Positions 28,649 to 37,914 of a stretch of DNA of 64,000 nt are shown here, piece after piece. The DNA is taken from assembly GCF_002081715.1 (NCBI RefSeq), contig NZ_MUKP01000012.1:90604-154603 (forward strand), read 5' to 3'. A program made the translations under genes and the position numbers. The notes under the pieces were generated by a model. That model searched no databases, was not told the origin of the DNA, and saw nothing but the letters and a program-made list of their open reading frames with translations. Within the stretch, counting starts at the first letter, position 1, and every line of letters starts with the position of its first letter. This DNA comes from Nocardia donostiensis (GTDB lineage Bacteria; Actinomycetota; Actinomycetes; Mycobacteriales; Mycobacteriaceae).

Positions 28649-30100
28649 TCATGCGGCGGCGCGGAACCGTTGTTTCAGTCCGACCAGTGCGTCGACCAGC
28701 AGGAAACCGAGCAGGCTCAGCCCGAACAGAGGGGCGAACACACCGATCATCACTGCGGTGGCGGTCACCGGTACGGCGATCACTACCCCGGCACGACGCA
28801 GCCCACCGCGCTGGGGTGGGCGACCTGCGGCGAAGCGGCCCGCCCCGGTGGTGGGCCGTCGCCGCCACCACATCACATAGCCGCGCACGATCACCGCGAC
28901 CAGCCCGATCATCGACGCCAACAGCAGCAACTGGTTGAGCAGACCGAACATCAGACCCATATGGAATTGAATGCCCCAATTCGCGAGCTTGGCCATCAGC
29001 GGCCAGTCGGAGTAGGGGAGGCGCGCGGTGATGGTGCCGGTCGCCCCGTCGACGGCGACGGAATCGACCGTGTACACCCCGGGCATCCGCCGTTCCTTCA
29101 CCGCGAACGCCGTCCCGTCAGCCGCAGGCACGGCGATTTCGGCGGGATGGGTCACTCCGGCCGCGTGTGCCGCCACCACGACCCGGTCGAGTTGCGCGAT
29201 CCGATCCCCGGCATCGGCGGGCGCTACGGATGCCGCCGCGCCGTCGTGATGATGATGCTCACCCGGCGTGGGCCCCGTATCGGTCGCACCGGGTAAGGCG
29301 GTGCTGACGGCAGGCGTAGCCCAATTGAGGCTCTCCCGCAAGGAAGTGACGTTCTCACCGGCGTAGGTCGACCAGGTCAGGCCGGTCGCCGACAACAACA
29401 GCAGTACCGGCAGAATCCACACCCCGACCGCACCGTGCCAGTTCAGGGTGCGGACGCGCCCCTGGGAGCGGTCGGGGAGGAACACCCATCCTGCCGAGTT
29501 GCGGTTACGGCGGGCGCGGACCCGGCGCACCCACAGCAGCAGCCCGGCGAGCGCTACCACCCACAGCCACGACGCCGCCAGTTCGGCGTAGAGCCGCCCC
29601 GGTTCGCCCAGATGCAGATTGCGGTGCAGCAGGTCGATCCAGGTGCGGGTAGGCAGCGCGCCGGAACTGCCGTAGACGACGGATTCGCCCACGGGTGTCG
29701 CGGTTACCGGGTCGACGAATACCGCGTGCCGCTGCGATTCGCCCAGCGTCGGGTCGGCGAACAGCACCCTGGTGGTTTCCCCGTCCCCGGGGGCTGGGGC
29801 GACGGCGACCAACGCCAGGTCCGGGCGTGTGGCGACTGCGGCACCCACCTGCTCGGACAGCGGGCGCGGGGGTCCGCTGGAATCCACCCGCAGCAGATCC
29901 CGGTCGAGGAAGGATTCGAGGGTGGGTGAGATTGCGTACAGTCCCCCGGTCACCGCGGCGATCAGGAGGAACGGGCCGACGAATATGCCCGCGTAGAAGT
30001 GCAGCCGCAGGGCGAGAGCGCGTAGCGCCCCGCCGGTCCGCCGCTGTCCGTTCGGTGGCGCAGCTTCCTGCTTCGGCGCCGCGTCGTCAATAGTGCTCAT
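28649..30100 (-). CDS. PepSY-domain membrane protein
   Basis: A 483-aa protein with four main membrane helices (LRLHFYAGIFVGPFLLIAAVTGG near residue 33, then about 185, 255 and 405) flanking two PepSY-type extracytoplasmic regions, and a final pair of helices. A histidine cluster (GEHHHHDG) sits in the middle loop. The PepSY-associated TM family includes iron-uptake reductases and copper-related proteins; a metal-linked role is inferred from the histidines and the neighbouring membrane gene. The ATG at 30100 avoids an unconserved 57-residue extension. Confidence 0.8.
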   Translation of the reverse strand: MSTIDDAAPKQEAAPPNGQRRTGGALRALALRLHFYAGIFVGPFLLIAAVTGGLYAISPTLESFLDRDLLRVDSSGPPRPLSEQVGAAVATRPDLALVAVAPAPGDGETTRVLFADPTLGESQRHAVFVDPVTATPVGESVVYGSSGALPTRTWIDLLHRNLHLGEPGRLYAELAASWLWVVALAGLLLWVRRVRARRNRNSAGWVFLPDRSQGRVRTLNWHGAVGVWILPVLLLLSATGLTWSTYAGENVTSLRESLNWATPAVSTALPGATDTGPTPGEHHHHDGAAASVAPADAGDRIAQLDRVVVAAHAAGVTHPAEIAVPAADGTAFAVKERRMPGVYTVDSVAVDGATGTITARLPYSDWPLMAKLANWGIQFHMGLMFGLLNQLLLLASMIGLVAVIVRGYVMWWRRRPTTGAGRFAAGRPPQRGGLRRAGVVIAVPVTATAVMIGVFAPLFGLSLLGFLLVDALVGLKQRFRAAA

Positions 30101-30239
30101 GAATTGGCAGTCCTGTGCTGAAACCCGGCACACGGCACAGCACGGCGACAGTGCTCGAAATACGCCGCGCTTGTATGCCGCTGGCCACAACTGGCGCAAA
30201 GGCCGGGTCGAGGTGGGCCCGGGCGTTGCTGAGGTGAAG

Positions 30240-30298
30240 CCGGGCACTGTGCGACGAGCTGCCGTCGACAATTCCGCGGCTCACCCGACAGTGCCCGG
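30240..30298. repeat. Inverted repeat between the two membrane genes
   Basis: CCGGGCACTGT (30240-30250) and ACAGTGCCCGG (30288-30298) are perfect complements across 37 nt. A shorter hairpin CTCACCCG/CGGGTGAG (30280-30303) is an alternative fold. It could act as a partial terminator or mRNA stabiliser between the membrane genes. Confidence 0.5.
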
Positions 30299-30309
30299 GT
30301 GAGAGGAAA

Positions 30310-30873
30310 TCAGAAACAGGCAGCCAGGGGAGGAGCTCGGGTCCGAGCCGTATCAGCCGCGAAGACGCGAAGAATGACCCGATCGGTGTGGGTGGTGTGC
30401 AGCGGCGCGGGATCGTCGGCCGGTTGCGGGTTACCGAGCACCCGCACAACCTGCGTCAGCACCGCGGTAGCGACCTGGTAGGCGAACTCGGCGCCGCGTA
30501 TGACGAGCGCGGCGGCCAGGGCGGCAGCTGTGTGCGCGCCGATCATGGCAGGCGTGAGCTGGGCGTCGCCGTGATGCAGATGACCGGAATCCCAGCCCAT
30601 ACCGATATGGCCGAGGAGCTGCCCGCCGACGAGCGCGGCGACCAGGCCCGTCGAGCGGGTCCGTAACGAGGCGATGCTGGTGACCAGCGCGCCGATCACC
30701 GCAGAGGTGGCGGCGAGCAGCATGAGCGAGGTACCTCCGGGGGCCGTGCCCCCGGACGCCCACCCATGCGCCGCGACCGAAATCGCCCCCGAGATCAGTC
30801 CGGCCGCGCCACCGCGAATCCGCGCGATGTCGCTACGGTCGCCCGCAGCGCCGGGGCCGTGCCTGCAACTCAC
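30310..30873 (-). CDS. Multi-span membrane protein, metal-linked candidate
   Basis: A 187-aa protein with about four or five helices and a histidine-bearing loop HIGMGWDSGHLHHGDAQL that could bind metal. It lies upstream of the PepSY gene on the same strand, 209 nt away, and may be co-transcribed. I do not recognise the family beyond similarity to small actinobacterial proteins found beside PepSY and copper genes. Confidence 0.6.
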   Translation of the reverse strand: MSCRHGPGAAGDRSDIARIRGGAAGLISGAISVAAHGWASGGTAPGGTSLMLLAATSAVIGALVTSIASLRTRSTGLVAALVGGQLLGHIGMGWDSGHLHHGDAQLTPAMIGAHTAAALAAALVIRGAEFAYQVATAVLTQVVRVLGNPQPADDPAPLHTTHTDRVILRVFAADTARTRAPPLAACF

Positions 30874-31002
30874 CCGCTGATGGTAGCTGAGCGCACTGAC
30901 GCCCCTGGCTGTCTCGAGGCCCGGCTACCCGCTCGAACATCTCCGAGCGTGCGCGCGTCCCGGCTGTGCGACCCTGGCCGACGGCGGCCTGGGCTGCCGG
31001 AG

Positions 31003-32649
31003 TCAGTCGGCGATCTCCATCTCCGCCAGCGGCTTGCGCAGCAGTTTTCCGGTGGCATTGCGCGGGAGTTCGTCGAGGAAGATCACGTCGCGGGGCACCT
31101 TGTAGCGGGCCAGGTTCTGTTTGACGTAGTCCTTGATCTCCTGGGCGTCGCGGGTGGAATCCGGGCCGGGGACGACGAACGCTCGCAGCCGTTTACCGAA
31201 TTCGCGGTCGTCGACGCCGACCACGGCTGCCTCGAGCACATCGGGCCGGTTCGACAGCAGGTGCTCGACCTCCTGCGGGAAGACGTTCTCGCCGCCGGAG
31301 ACGATCATGTCGTCGTCGCGGCCGTCGATGAACAGTAGGCCGTTTTCGTCGAAATGCCCGACGTCGCCGCTGTTCATCATGCCGTTGACGCGTTCTTTGG
31401 TGCGGCCGTCGGTGTAGGCGGTGAACGCGTGGGCGTTATCGATGAAGATCGTGCCGGTGACGTTCGGTTCGGTGATGCGGTTGCGGTTCTCGTCCAGCAG
31501 CGCCAGCCGGATGCCGACCGGTGGGCGGCCCGCCGTGCTCGGCGCGATTCGCAGGTCCTGTGGGGTGGCAACGGTGATCACGGTGCATTCGGTGGACCCG
31601 TACAGGTTGTAGAGCACGTCGCCGAAGTGTTCGCCGGCGCGCACCACTACGTCCGGCGGGATCGCCGAACCGGCTGCGAAGATCACTTTCAGTGACGAAA
31701 CATCGTATGCGGCGAGTACGTCCCTGGGCAGGTCGAGGATGCGCTGCAGCATGGTCGGCACCACGACCAGCGAATCGGCTTTGTGCTCGGCGATATTGGC
31801 CAGGGTGCGTTCCGGGTCGAATTTGCGCTGCTGGAAGACGACCCGATTGCCCAGCGCCAGACCGAGCAAGAACTGTGACAGGCCGGTGCCGTGGAAGATC
31901 GGTGCGGCCATCACCATGGTGCCGTGGTTGGGCAGCGGTACCCGGTCGATGAACTGCGCGGAGATGAACGGGCTCACCTTGTCGCGCGGGGCGCCCTTCG
32001 GGGCGCCGGTGGTGCCGCTGGTGAGGATCACCAGACCACCGGGCTTATCGGGAGTCTTCACCGGCGCTGAGGACCGTCCCGCCGACAGCGATGCGACGGT
32101 ATCGATGGCCGGGTCGGCGTTGTCCTTGTCGTCGACCCAGGTCAGGATGCGCGGGACCGAGTCGGGGATCGCGCTCATCAACTCGATGAACTCGCTGTCG
32201 TGCAGCACTGCCTTGACCTTTTCGCGCTCGGCGACACCGGCGAACTGTGGTGTGGCGAACCCGGTGTTCATCAGCACCGCACGCACACCCAGCTTGCCGG
32301 TGGCCAGCAGGCTCAGCACCATACCGCGGTGGTCGCGGGCCAGCACGGCCACAACGTCACCGGGCCGCAGCCCGCGCTCGCTCAGTCCGCGGGCCAGGGA
32401 ATTGGACAGGCGGTCGAGCTGGCGGAAGGTCAGTTCGCCCTGTTCGTCCACAATCGCGGCTGCGTCGGGCCTGGTCTGCACGGCGTGCATGACGACCCCT
32501 GCGAACGGGCCGTATTTGGTGACGTTGTAGGCCGAGCGGAGCGCAAGGTCGGGACGCAGCGGGTTGAACAGCCCACGCTTGCGCATGACGTTCACACCGA
32601 GGGCGATATCGCCTGCTTTCTGAACAGGCGCGGGGAACGACAAAGACAT
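31003..32649 (-). CDS. Acyl-CoA synthetase, FadD12-like (copy A)
   Basis: A 548-aa AMP-forming ligase with ILTSGTTGAPKGAPR, LYGSTECTV, SGDVGHFDENG and PRNATGKLLRKPL. It is paralogous to the next gene, and the two share the signatures ARDHRG, GKLGVR, MNTGFA.PQFA and AVLHDSEF. Chosen start 32649; residues before it are not conserved. A palindrome TGTGTCACACA lies about 100 bp upstream next to a possible -10. Confidence 0.85.
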   Translation of the reverse strand: MSLSFPAPVQKAGDIALGVNVMRKRGLFNPLRPDLALRSAYNVTKYGPFAGVVMHAVQTRPDAAAIVDEQGELTFRQLDRLSNSLARGLSERGLRPGDVVAVLARDHRGMVLSLLATGKLGVRAVLMNTGFATPQFAGVAEREKVKAVLHDSEFIELMSAIPDSVPRILTWVDDKDNADPAIDTVASLSAGRSSAPVKTPDKPGGLVILTSGTTGAPKGAPRDKVSPFISAQFIDRVPLPNHGTMVMAAPIFHGTGLSQFLLGLALGNRVVFQQRKFDPERTLANIAEHKADSLVVVPTMLQRILDLPRDVLAAYDVSSLKVIFAAGSAIPPDVVVRAGEHFGDVLYNLYGSTECTVITVATPQDLRIAPSTAGRPPVGIRLALLDENRNRITEPNVTGTIFIDNAHAFTAYTDGRTKERVNGMMNSGDVGHFDENGLLFIDGRDDDMIVSGGENVFPQEVEHLLSNRPDVLEAAVVGVDDREFGKRLRAFVVPGPDSTRDAQEIKDYVKQNLARYKVPRDVIFLDELPRNATGKLLRKPLAEMEIAD

Positions 32650-32726
32650 CGGCGACAACCTTCCGCGTCCCGCCCACCGTGACCGCGGTGACGTGGACCG
32701 CATATCGAGATCCAGTGCTGGCGCCC

Positions 32727-32762
32727 ACAGTAGCAAGCAATGGTGGGACTTTGTGTCACACA
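32727..32762 (-). promoter_or_regulatory. Promoter and palindromic operator of synthetase copy A
   Basis: On the minus strand the palindrome TGTGTGACACA (32762-32752) lies about where the -35 would be relative to a TACTGT -10 (32732-32727). A repressor there would block transcription. Confidence 0.4.
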
Positions 32763-32827
32763 TATCGGACACGCCGAAGGCCAGGCATCATCTTGTGAAA
32801 TGTCCTGGTCTTCGGGCCGAAACTTGG

Positions 32828-34483
32828 TTACTTGGCCGTATTGGTTTCGTCGGCGTCGTATTCCACCAGCACCCGGCGCAGCAGTTTGCCGGTCTGGTTG
32901 CGCGGCAGGTCGTCGAGGAAGATCACCTCGCGCGGCACCTTGTAGCGGGCCAGGTTCTGCTTGACGTAGTCCTTGATCTCTTCGCCGTCGGGGTTGTGAC
33001 CCGGCTCCGGGACGACGAATGCGCGCAGCCGCTTGCCGAACTCCACATCGTCGACGCCGACCACAGCCACATCGAACACGTCCTCACGTTCCAGCAGCAG
33101 GTTCTCCACTTCCTGCGGGAAGACGTTCTCGCCGCCGGAGACGATCATGTCGTCGTCGCGGCCGTCGACCATGAGCAGCCCGTGGTCGTCGAAGTGGCCC
33201 ACGTCACCGCTGGACATATAGCCGTCGATGATCTGCTTGTGCCTGCCGTCGGTGTAGCCCTCGAACGGCGCGCCGCTGCGGACGAAGATACGCGCGGTGA
33301 CGTTCTTGTCGGTGACGCGCTTGTCGTTGTCGTCGTAGAGCCGCACATCGCAGGTGATCGGAGGGCGGCCGACGGTGCCGGGGGCCTTGGCGAGTTCGTC
33401 CGGCTGGGCGATGGTGGCGATCGCGACCTCAGTGGAGCCGTACAGGTTGTACAGGACCGGCCCGAAAACCTCGGCCCCGCGGGTGCACAGTTCCGGTGAC
33501 AGTGCGGAACCGGCGAGCACGATCGCCTTCAGCGACGAGGTGTCGTACTTGGCGCGCACCTCGTCGGGCAGTTCGACCATGCGGTGCAGCATGGTCGGCA
33601 CTGCGACCAACATATCGGCCTTGTGGTCGGAGACCAGCTTCAGCGTCGCCTCGGCGTCGAACCGGCGGCGCATCACGACCTTGTTCGACAGCACAGTGCT
33701 GACCAGCCAGGTGCCGATACCGGTGCTGTGGAAGATCGGCGAGACGATAACGACGGTGCCGCGTTTGGGGAACGGCATCCGGTCCACGAACTGCGCGGTG
33801 GCCAGCGGGGTCACCTTGGTGCGCGGAGCGCCCTTGGGCAGCCCGGTGGTGCCGCTGGTCAGGATGATGAAACCACCCGGTTTGCTCGGGGCGGGTAGCG
33901 GCTCGGTCGAGTTGGCGGCGATCAGGTCGTCGAAGGTCTGCGCCCCCTCGGGCAGTTCGGTGCCCTCGTCGACCCAGGTCAGGTAGCGGGGCAGTTCCGG
34001 GGGCAGGGCGTCGAGCAGGCCGAGGAACTCGCTGTCGTGCAGCACCGCCTTGACCTTTTCGCGTTCACAGACCTCGGCGAACTGCGGTTTGGCGAAGCCG
34101 GTGTTCATCAGCGCGATCCGGACGCCGAGCTTGCCTGCCGCGACCATCGACATGATCAGCCCGCGGTGGTCGCGGGCCAGGACCGCGATGACCATCCCCT
34201 GAGTGATACCCGCTGCTCGGAGGCCGCGGGCGATCGCAGTCGACTGCTCGTCGAGTTCGCGGTAGGTCAGTTCGCCACGTTCATCGACCAAGCCGGGCTG
34301 ATCGGGAGCCACCCGAGCCGAGTGTCGGACCAGGGTGGCCTGCGGGCCGTAAACCTTGGATTCGCGCATAGTTCGCAGTGTTTCCAAGGGCGCTTTCGGG
34401 TCGCTGACCCCGCGCGAACGTAGTACCCCGAACGCTTTTACGGTTTCCAGCGCGTGCGCCAGGTTCACCTCGAACACCTCCAC
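32828..34483 (-). CDS. Acyl-CoA synthetase, FadD12-like (copy B)
   Basis: A 551-aa AMP-forming ligase, close paralogue of copy A, with ILTSGTTGLPKGAPRTKV, LYGSTEVAI, SGDVGHFDDHGLLMVDGRDDD and PRNQTGKLLRRVL. GTG at 34483 is the start. It shares strand with copy A (order B then A, 178 bp apart). The pair appears to be a local duplication with divergence of the N-terminal acyl-binding part. GGTTG-C-CAACC at 34529-34539 is a short palindrome upstream. Confidence 0.85.
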   Translation of the reverse strand: MEVFEVNLAHALETVKAFGVLRSRGVSDPKAPLETLRTMRESKVYGPQATLVRHSARVAPDQPGLVDERGELTYRELDEQSTAIARGLRAAGITQGMVIAVLARDHRGLIMSMVAAGKLGVRIALMNTGFAKPQFAEVCEREKVKAVLHDSEFLGLLDALPPELPRYLTWVDEGTELPEGAQTFDDLIAANSTEPLPAPSKPGGFIILTSGTTGLPKGAPRTKVTPLATAQFVDRMPFPKRGTVVIVSPIFHSTGIGTWLVSTVLSNKVVMRRRFDAEATLKLVSDHKADMLVAVPTMLHRMVELPDEVRAKYDTSSLKAIVLAGSALSPELCTRGAEVFGPVLYNLYGSTEVAIATIAQPDELAKAPGTVGRPPITCDVRLYDDNDKRVTDKNVTARIFVRSGAPFEGYTDGRHKQIIDGYMSSGDVGHFDDHGLLMVDGRDDDMIVSGGENVFPQEVENLLLEREDVFDVAVVGVDDVEFGKRLRAFVVPEPGHNPDGEEIKDYVKQNLARYKVPREVIFLDDLPRNQTGKLLRRVLVEYDADETNTAK

Positions 34484-34830
34484 ATAACCCTCGCGTCGGT
34501 ACTCGACCTAGCGAATCGGACGTCATTTGGTTGCCAACCGTAGCAGCGGAGGTGTGTCAAATCACAGGTAAAGGCGACAAAACGGACTTTTGGTCGGTTG
34601 ACCGGTACGTATCGGGTTCGCGTGCCGCCGGATCGCCTGATACGCCATGTCGGCGAGGAACCCCGGTGTCCGCGCGAACGCCGCACCCCGGACTCACCGG
34701 CGTCGCCGCCCCTCTCTGAGCCCCAGGTCAGCGGAGTGTGCTCCCTGATGCGATCAGCAACGACACCCCTGCGCCCTGATTCTCACAACCGGGGTCCGCT
34801 TCCCGATATCGGATCAAACGGGAACTCCGT
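34484..34830. other. Intergenic stretch before the accessory region
   Basis: About 350 nt with a GGTTGCCAACC palindrome at 34529-34539 near the synthetase promoter. No gene supported. Confidence 0.4.
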
Positions 34831-35070
34831 CTACTCGTACATGAGACCCGCGACGAGCAGTTGAGCAACAAATCTCCATTTATCGAATGTGTCGATATCC
34901 TGATGGTTCACCCTCGCATCCTCCAGCCAAGCGGCAAGGCTCTCCAGGAAATCTGCGGAACCTACGTTTGGATAGGCGGTAGAATCTTCGATAAGACCAT
35001 TTGAAAGGCTGCGCGCAAACCTGATGAACGAATCGAAATCATTGACGTCGTCAGGAACTGGTGGGGGCAT
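34831..35070 (-). CDS. DUF7660-like small acidic protein
   Basis: A 79-aa protein beginning MPPPVPDDVNDFDSFIRFAR with a very good Shine-Dalgarno (AAGGAG, 7 nt). The spaced pattern FDSFIRF...FLESLAAWLEDA...WRFVAQLLVAGLMYE matches, to my eye, small DUF7660 proteins, some of which sit beside polymorphic toxins and may be immunity proteins. GC is visibly lower than in the flanking synthetase genes, consistent with acquisition. No toxin gene is directly upstream now. Confidence 0.6.
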   Translation of the reverse strand: MPPPVPDDVNDFDSFIRFARSLSNGLIEDSTAYPNVGSADFLESLAAWLEDARVNHQDIDTFDKWRFVAQLLVAGLMYE

Positions 35071-35375
35071 ATGAATACTCCTTCGCCTCATATTCGGATA
35101 TCCAGCACCTCTGGCCGCCGCGTACGTAAACCTCTTTATGCTGCTGTCCGGAAAACACGTCACCTCGAGAAACTACAGGGCCAGGTCATGCCGCATTACG
35201 AGCTCTCCCCGCGCGGCTTCTAGCTGAGCTTCCGACTCTATCGCGTTGAGCTCTGGATTCATATACGCAAGGATGGAGCCTCTGGTATCTTGTCGCGGAA
35301 TACCGCAATATTTCGACAGCAATCACATGAAGTTCAATGGCGATAGCCTGAATCCGTCGCTCCTGGCAAGAAAAT
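35071..35375 (-). other. Low-GC remnant region
   Basis: About 300 nt without an intact gene. A short minus-strand frame (about 35170-35310) ending MNPELNAIESEAQLEAA... and stopping before 35165 may be the tail of a lost gene. Confidence 0.35.
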
Positions 35376-35573
35376 TCAGCAGATCCCGAAGAGCGTATCC
35401 CGACTCCACCGTATGTCGAACATCATGTTCTGCAGACACTCGAGCGCAACGCCTTTCCTTACAGCCATTGCGTGCTTAGTATTGCACCTCTCACGGTTTT
35501 CCGCGAGATTTACCGATTCTCGTATCGGTGACGGTCGGTGGGGACAGCTGATCGGTTTATCTTCAGAAGCCAT
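35376..35573 (-). pseudogene. Decayed 5' copy of the 559-aa nuclease-like gene
   Basis: The start MASEDKP and the surrounding bases repeat the beginning of the gene at 37279. Small indels after the seventh codon shift the frame, giving an unrelated 65-aa tail. It lies 27 bp beyond the 3' end of the intact gene, so a second tandem copy probably once followed it and was lost. Confidence 0.6.
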
Positions 35574-35580
35574 CCCATGC
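35513..35580 (-). repeat. Direct repeat, copy L
   Basis: About 68 bp nearly identical to 37213-37285, differing by a few substitutions and 1-bp indels. It lies just beyond the 3' end of the 559-aa gene. Confidence 0.75.
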
Positions 35581-35599
35581 CCTTGGAGCTGCTTTTCTG

Positions 35600-37279
35600 T
35601 TATCGGTCGCGATAGATACCGAGTTCGCGGCCGTGTCCCGGCGACTCATGTCCACGTGTCACCACCGGCGGCGGCTCCGGTATCCGTCCTTCCGCCGCGG
35701 CACGCGCGATTTCCGGTGCGATCCCCTGCTCCAGCAGCCGTGCTTCTGCCCGCTCGGCTTCGCGATTGCGACTCGATTGCCGCTGCCCGGGCGGCGGGGA
35801 GGGGAGCTGCACCAATACCACGGCACGCGCGTGATCCTCGGGCACACCACGTGCCACCAGCCTCGCGACCCGCTGTTCCGTTGCCCGTTCACGTGCGAGG
35901 GAGTGTTCGCGGTCGCGTTGCGCTATCTCACGTACCAGCTCACGGGGGTCTTTTCCGCGGTCGGAGTCCCGCAGCAGCGGCGCGGGCAGCACGACCGCTT
36001 GTGCACGCGCTTGTTCCGGGTCCATACCTTGGACGATCAACCGCTCCCGGTTCACTTCTATCGCGAGGCGGGAGAGTTCAGCGCGTTCCCGTGCTGCTGT
36101 CTCACGTTCCACGGCAGCTCCGATAGCACCGATCTGTTGCGCGACCGGCCGGTCTATCTCTTGCCGCGTAGCCTCGGCTTCCCGCAGGAACTCGACGGCG
36201 CGTTCATGTGGGACATCACGCGCGATCTCCTGATGATGCTCACGCTCCAGCGATTGAATCTTTCCCAGCGTGTAGGCCAAACCGAGGAACTGTTCACGCT
36301 GCTGCACCAGATCCATGGTCGGCAACTGCCGGGCCATCTCGTCGGTATGGCGGGATAGCTGTTCCCGCTCGCGCGCGATCAACTCGATGCGGAGCGGGTC
36401 GAGTGCCCGCATCCGGGCGATGTGCTGGGCCTCCAACTCCGCGGCCTGCACCTGCGCTAGATCCCGCGCAGCGTGGTAGCCGAGCCCGAGAGCTTTACGG
36501 TCCGCGGCGGCCTGGTCGTGATTGGCGCGCTGCTCCGCGGCGGCCAACTCGCGCAGCGCTTCCGTTACATACCGGAGTTGTTCGATGCCGACGTGACGGC
36601 CCTCTGCTTTTATGCGTTCGATGTCGCGGACGTAGTCGCGGGCAATCTGCTCGACGCTCAACGCTGACGGCTCCCGTTCAGGCAGCCGGGCCAGGTCGTT
36701 TTCGATGCGCTGTTGAATGTCTCGTGCCACCTGTCGTGCGCCAACCGCGAGGATCCGCTGATACACGCGTTCGCTCATTTGTTTGTGCACGAACTGGTCG
36801 GGGAATTCCCGCTCGAGCTGCGCGATCTTCTCTCGGGCTGCTGTGTTGTGTTCCTTCGATTTCGAAGCTCTCGTATAGTAGAAGACTTTTTCGCCTTCAC
36901 GCAGTTTCGCAATGTACCCATCCAATTGCTGGACATCGCGGTCTTTCAAGGAACCGGATTTTATTTCCACGTTCCGGGCGACCATGTCCGGTGTGTGGTG
37001 GCGTTCCAGTCGCCGGTCGATGCGGATACGTTCGTCGGGTTTGTACTGGTATGAGCGCTCAGCCTGCCACCCGGCCTGCGGGAGCCCGAACACGACATCG
37101 AACCCCCGTTCCAACGATTTGCCCTGTAGCCATTGGACGCGTCGGAATGAGCTGGCTTGCTGCCAGCTGATCGGGGTGCGCGGTATCTCGTTCTTGGCGA
37201 GTTTCTTCGGGATATACCGGTTCTCGTATTGGTGACGGTCGGCTGGGGACAGTCGATCGGGTTTATCTTCAGAAGCCAT
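35600..37279 (-). CDS. Uncharacterised protein with PD-(D/E)xK-like motif and C-terminal repeats
   Basis: A 559-aa protein. Residues about 55-140 look like a restriction-endonuclease fold: FDVVFGLP, then IRIDRR (Asp88), then NVEIKSG (Glu105, Lys107), then VQQLDGYIAKLREGEKVFYYTRAS. The middle (150-410) is long, charged and helical. The C-terminus has three copies of a motif RL..xGxxPExARAxxxxxxP at 413-434, 473-494 and 514-536. No signal peptide or membrane segment. It starts 32 bp after the 175-aa gene and is co-oriented with it. A nuclease or DNA-binding effector is possible; the real function is unknown. A decayed copy of its start lies downstream. Confidence 0.6.
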   Translation of the reverse strand: MASEDKPDRLSPADRHQYENRYIPKKLAKNEIPRTPISWQQASSFRRVQWLQGKSLERGFDVVFGLPQAGWQAERSYQYKPDERIRIDRRLERHHTPDMVARNVEIKSGSLKDRDVQQLDGYIAKLREGEKVFYYTRASKSKEHNTAAREKIAQLEREFPDQFVHKQMSERVYQRILAVGARQVARDIQQRIENDLARLPEREPSALSVEQIARDYVRDIERIKAEGRHVGIEQLRYVTEALRELAAAEQRANHDQAAADRKALGLGYHAARDLAQVQAAELEAQHIARMRALDPLRIELIAREREQLSRHTDEMARQLPTMDLVQQREQFLGLAYTLGKIQSLEREHHQEIARDVPHERAVEFLREAEATRQEIDRPVAQQIGAIGAAVERETAARERAELSRLAIEVNRERLIVQGMDPEQARAQAVVLPAPLLRDSDRGKDPRELVREIAQRDREHSLARERATEQRVARLVARGVPEDHARAVVLVQLPSPPPGQRQSSRNREAERAEARLLEQGIAPEIARAAAEGRIPEPPPVVTRGHESPGHGRELGIYRDR

Positions 37280-37285
37280 CCCATG
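37213..37285 (-). repeat. Direct repeat, copy R
   Basis: Partner of 35513-35580, covering the first codons and ribosome-binding region of the 559-aa gene. Recombination between the copies would remove the gene body. Confidence 0.75.
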
Positions 37286-37311
37286 CCTACACGGAAGTAT
37301 TTATTGTGGGG

Positions 37312-37839
37312 CTACTGACTAAGTCGGGCGGCGGAAAGACGCCGGAACTCGGTAGCGGAGGGTTTACCGGCTTCGACCCACAGGGCGTGGTCTTCGACGA
37401 CGTTGCCGTACACCCACACCAGCAGCCCGTCGGGGTGCCGGGTTTTGGCGTACACGTCGAGGAGTCGATCGTGCGGGTCGAGGAAGGTGCTGTAGGGGCG
37501 GGAGATCACCGGCCAAAAGTCGACATTGTCGCGTTTGCCGGGGAGGTTGAACCAGCTCCCGTCGGATGCCATGCGGAAGGCCTCGCCGAAGTAGCGTCGG
37601 TACCCGTCCAGGGCGGGGTGGTTCATGGCGACAACGTCCTTGGGATCGGGGAACGCGGCTTTGAGTGATTCGGCGGCAGTCTTGATTCCCTGTGTGGTCC
37701 ATGGGTCTTCGAGTGCGCCGACGCGGGGCGCGTCCTGGGTGAAAAACCGTTCGAGTTCGTTGTCCATGTCGGCGAGCCAGTGCAGGAACGCGGGTGCCTG
37801 CTGGTCGCGCTCCTGTTGTTGGAGTTCGGCGCGGCTCAT
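37312..37839 (-). CDS. Uncharacterised 175-aa protein
   Basis: A soluble, Trp/Phe-rich protein (FLHWLADMDNELERFFTQDAP near residue 16; GSWFNLPGKRDNVDFWPVISRPY in the middle). I do not recognise the family. It precedes the 559-aa nuclease-like gene by 32 bp on the same strand, so the two probably form an operon and may be partners. Start taken at MSRAELQQQ (37839); an ATG six codons upstream (37857) is also possible. Confidence 0.55.
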   Translation of the reverse strand: MSRAELQQQERDQQAPAFLHWLADMDNELERFFTQDAPRVGALEDPWTTQGIKTAAESLKAAFPDPKDVVAMNHPALDGYRRYFGEAFRMASDGSWFNLPGKRDNVDFWPVISRPYSTFLDPHDRLLDVYAKTRHPDGLLVWVYGNVVEDHALWVEAGKPSATEFRRLSAARLSQ

Positions 37840-37914
37840 TTTCTGAATCCCACCCACGATGCGTCCCCTATTCGTCGTTGTCGATGTGATCCCGCGAGTT
37901 TCCCAGATTCAGGC

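Noticed and set aside
35413..36126. Plus-strand 237-aa and 241-aa frames over the nuclease-like gene
   Set aside because: Antisense to a well-formed gene with correct start, spacing and motif; no family similarity.
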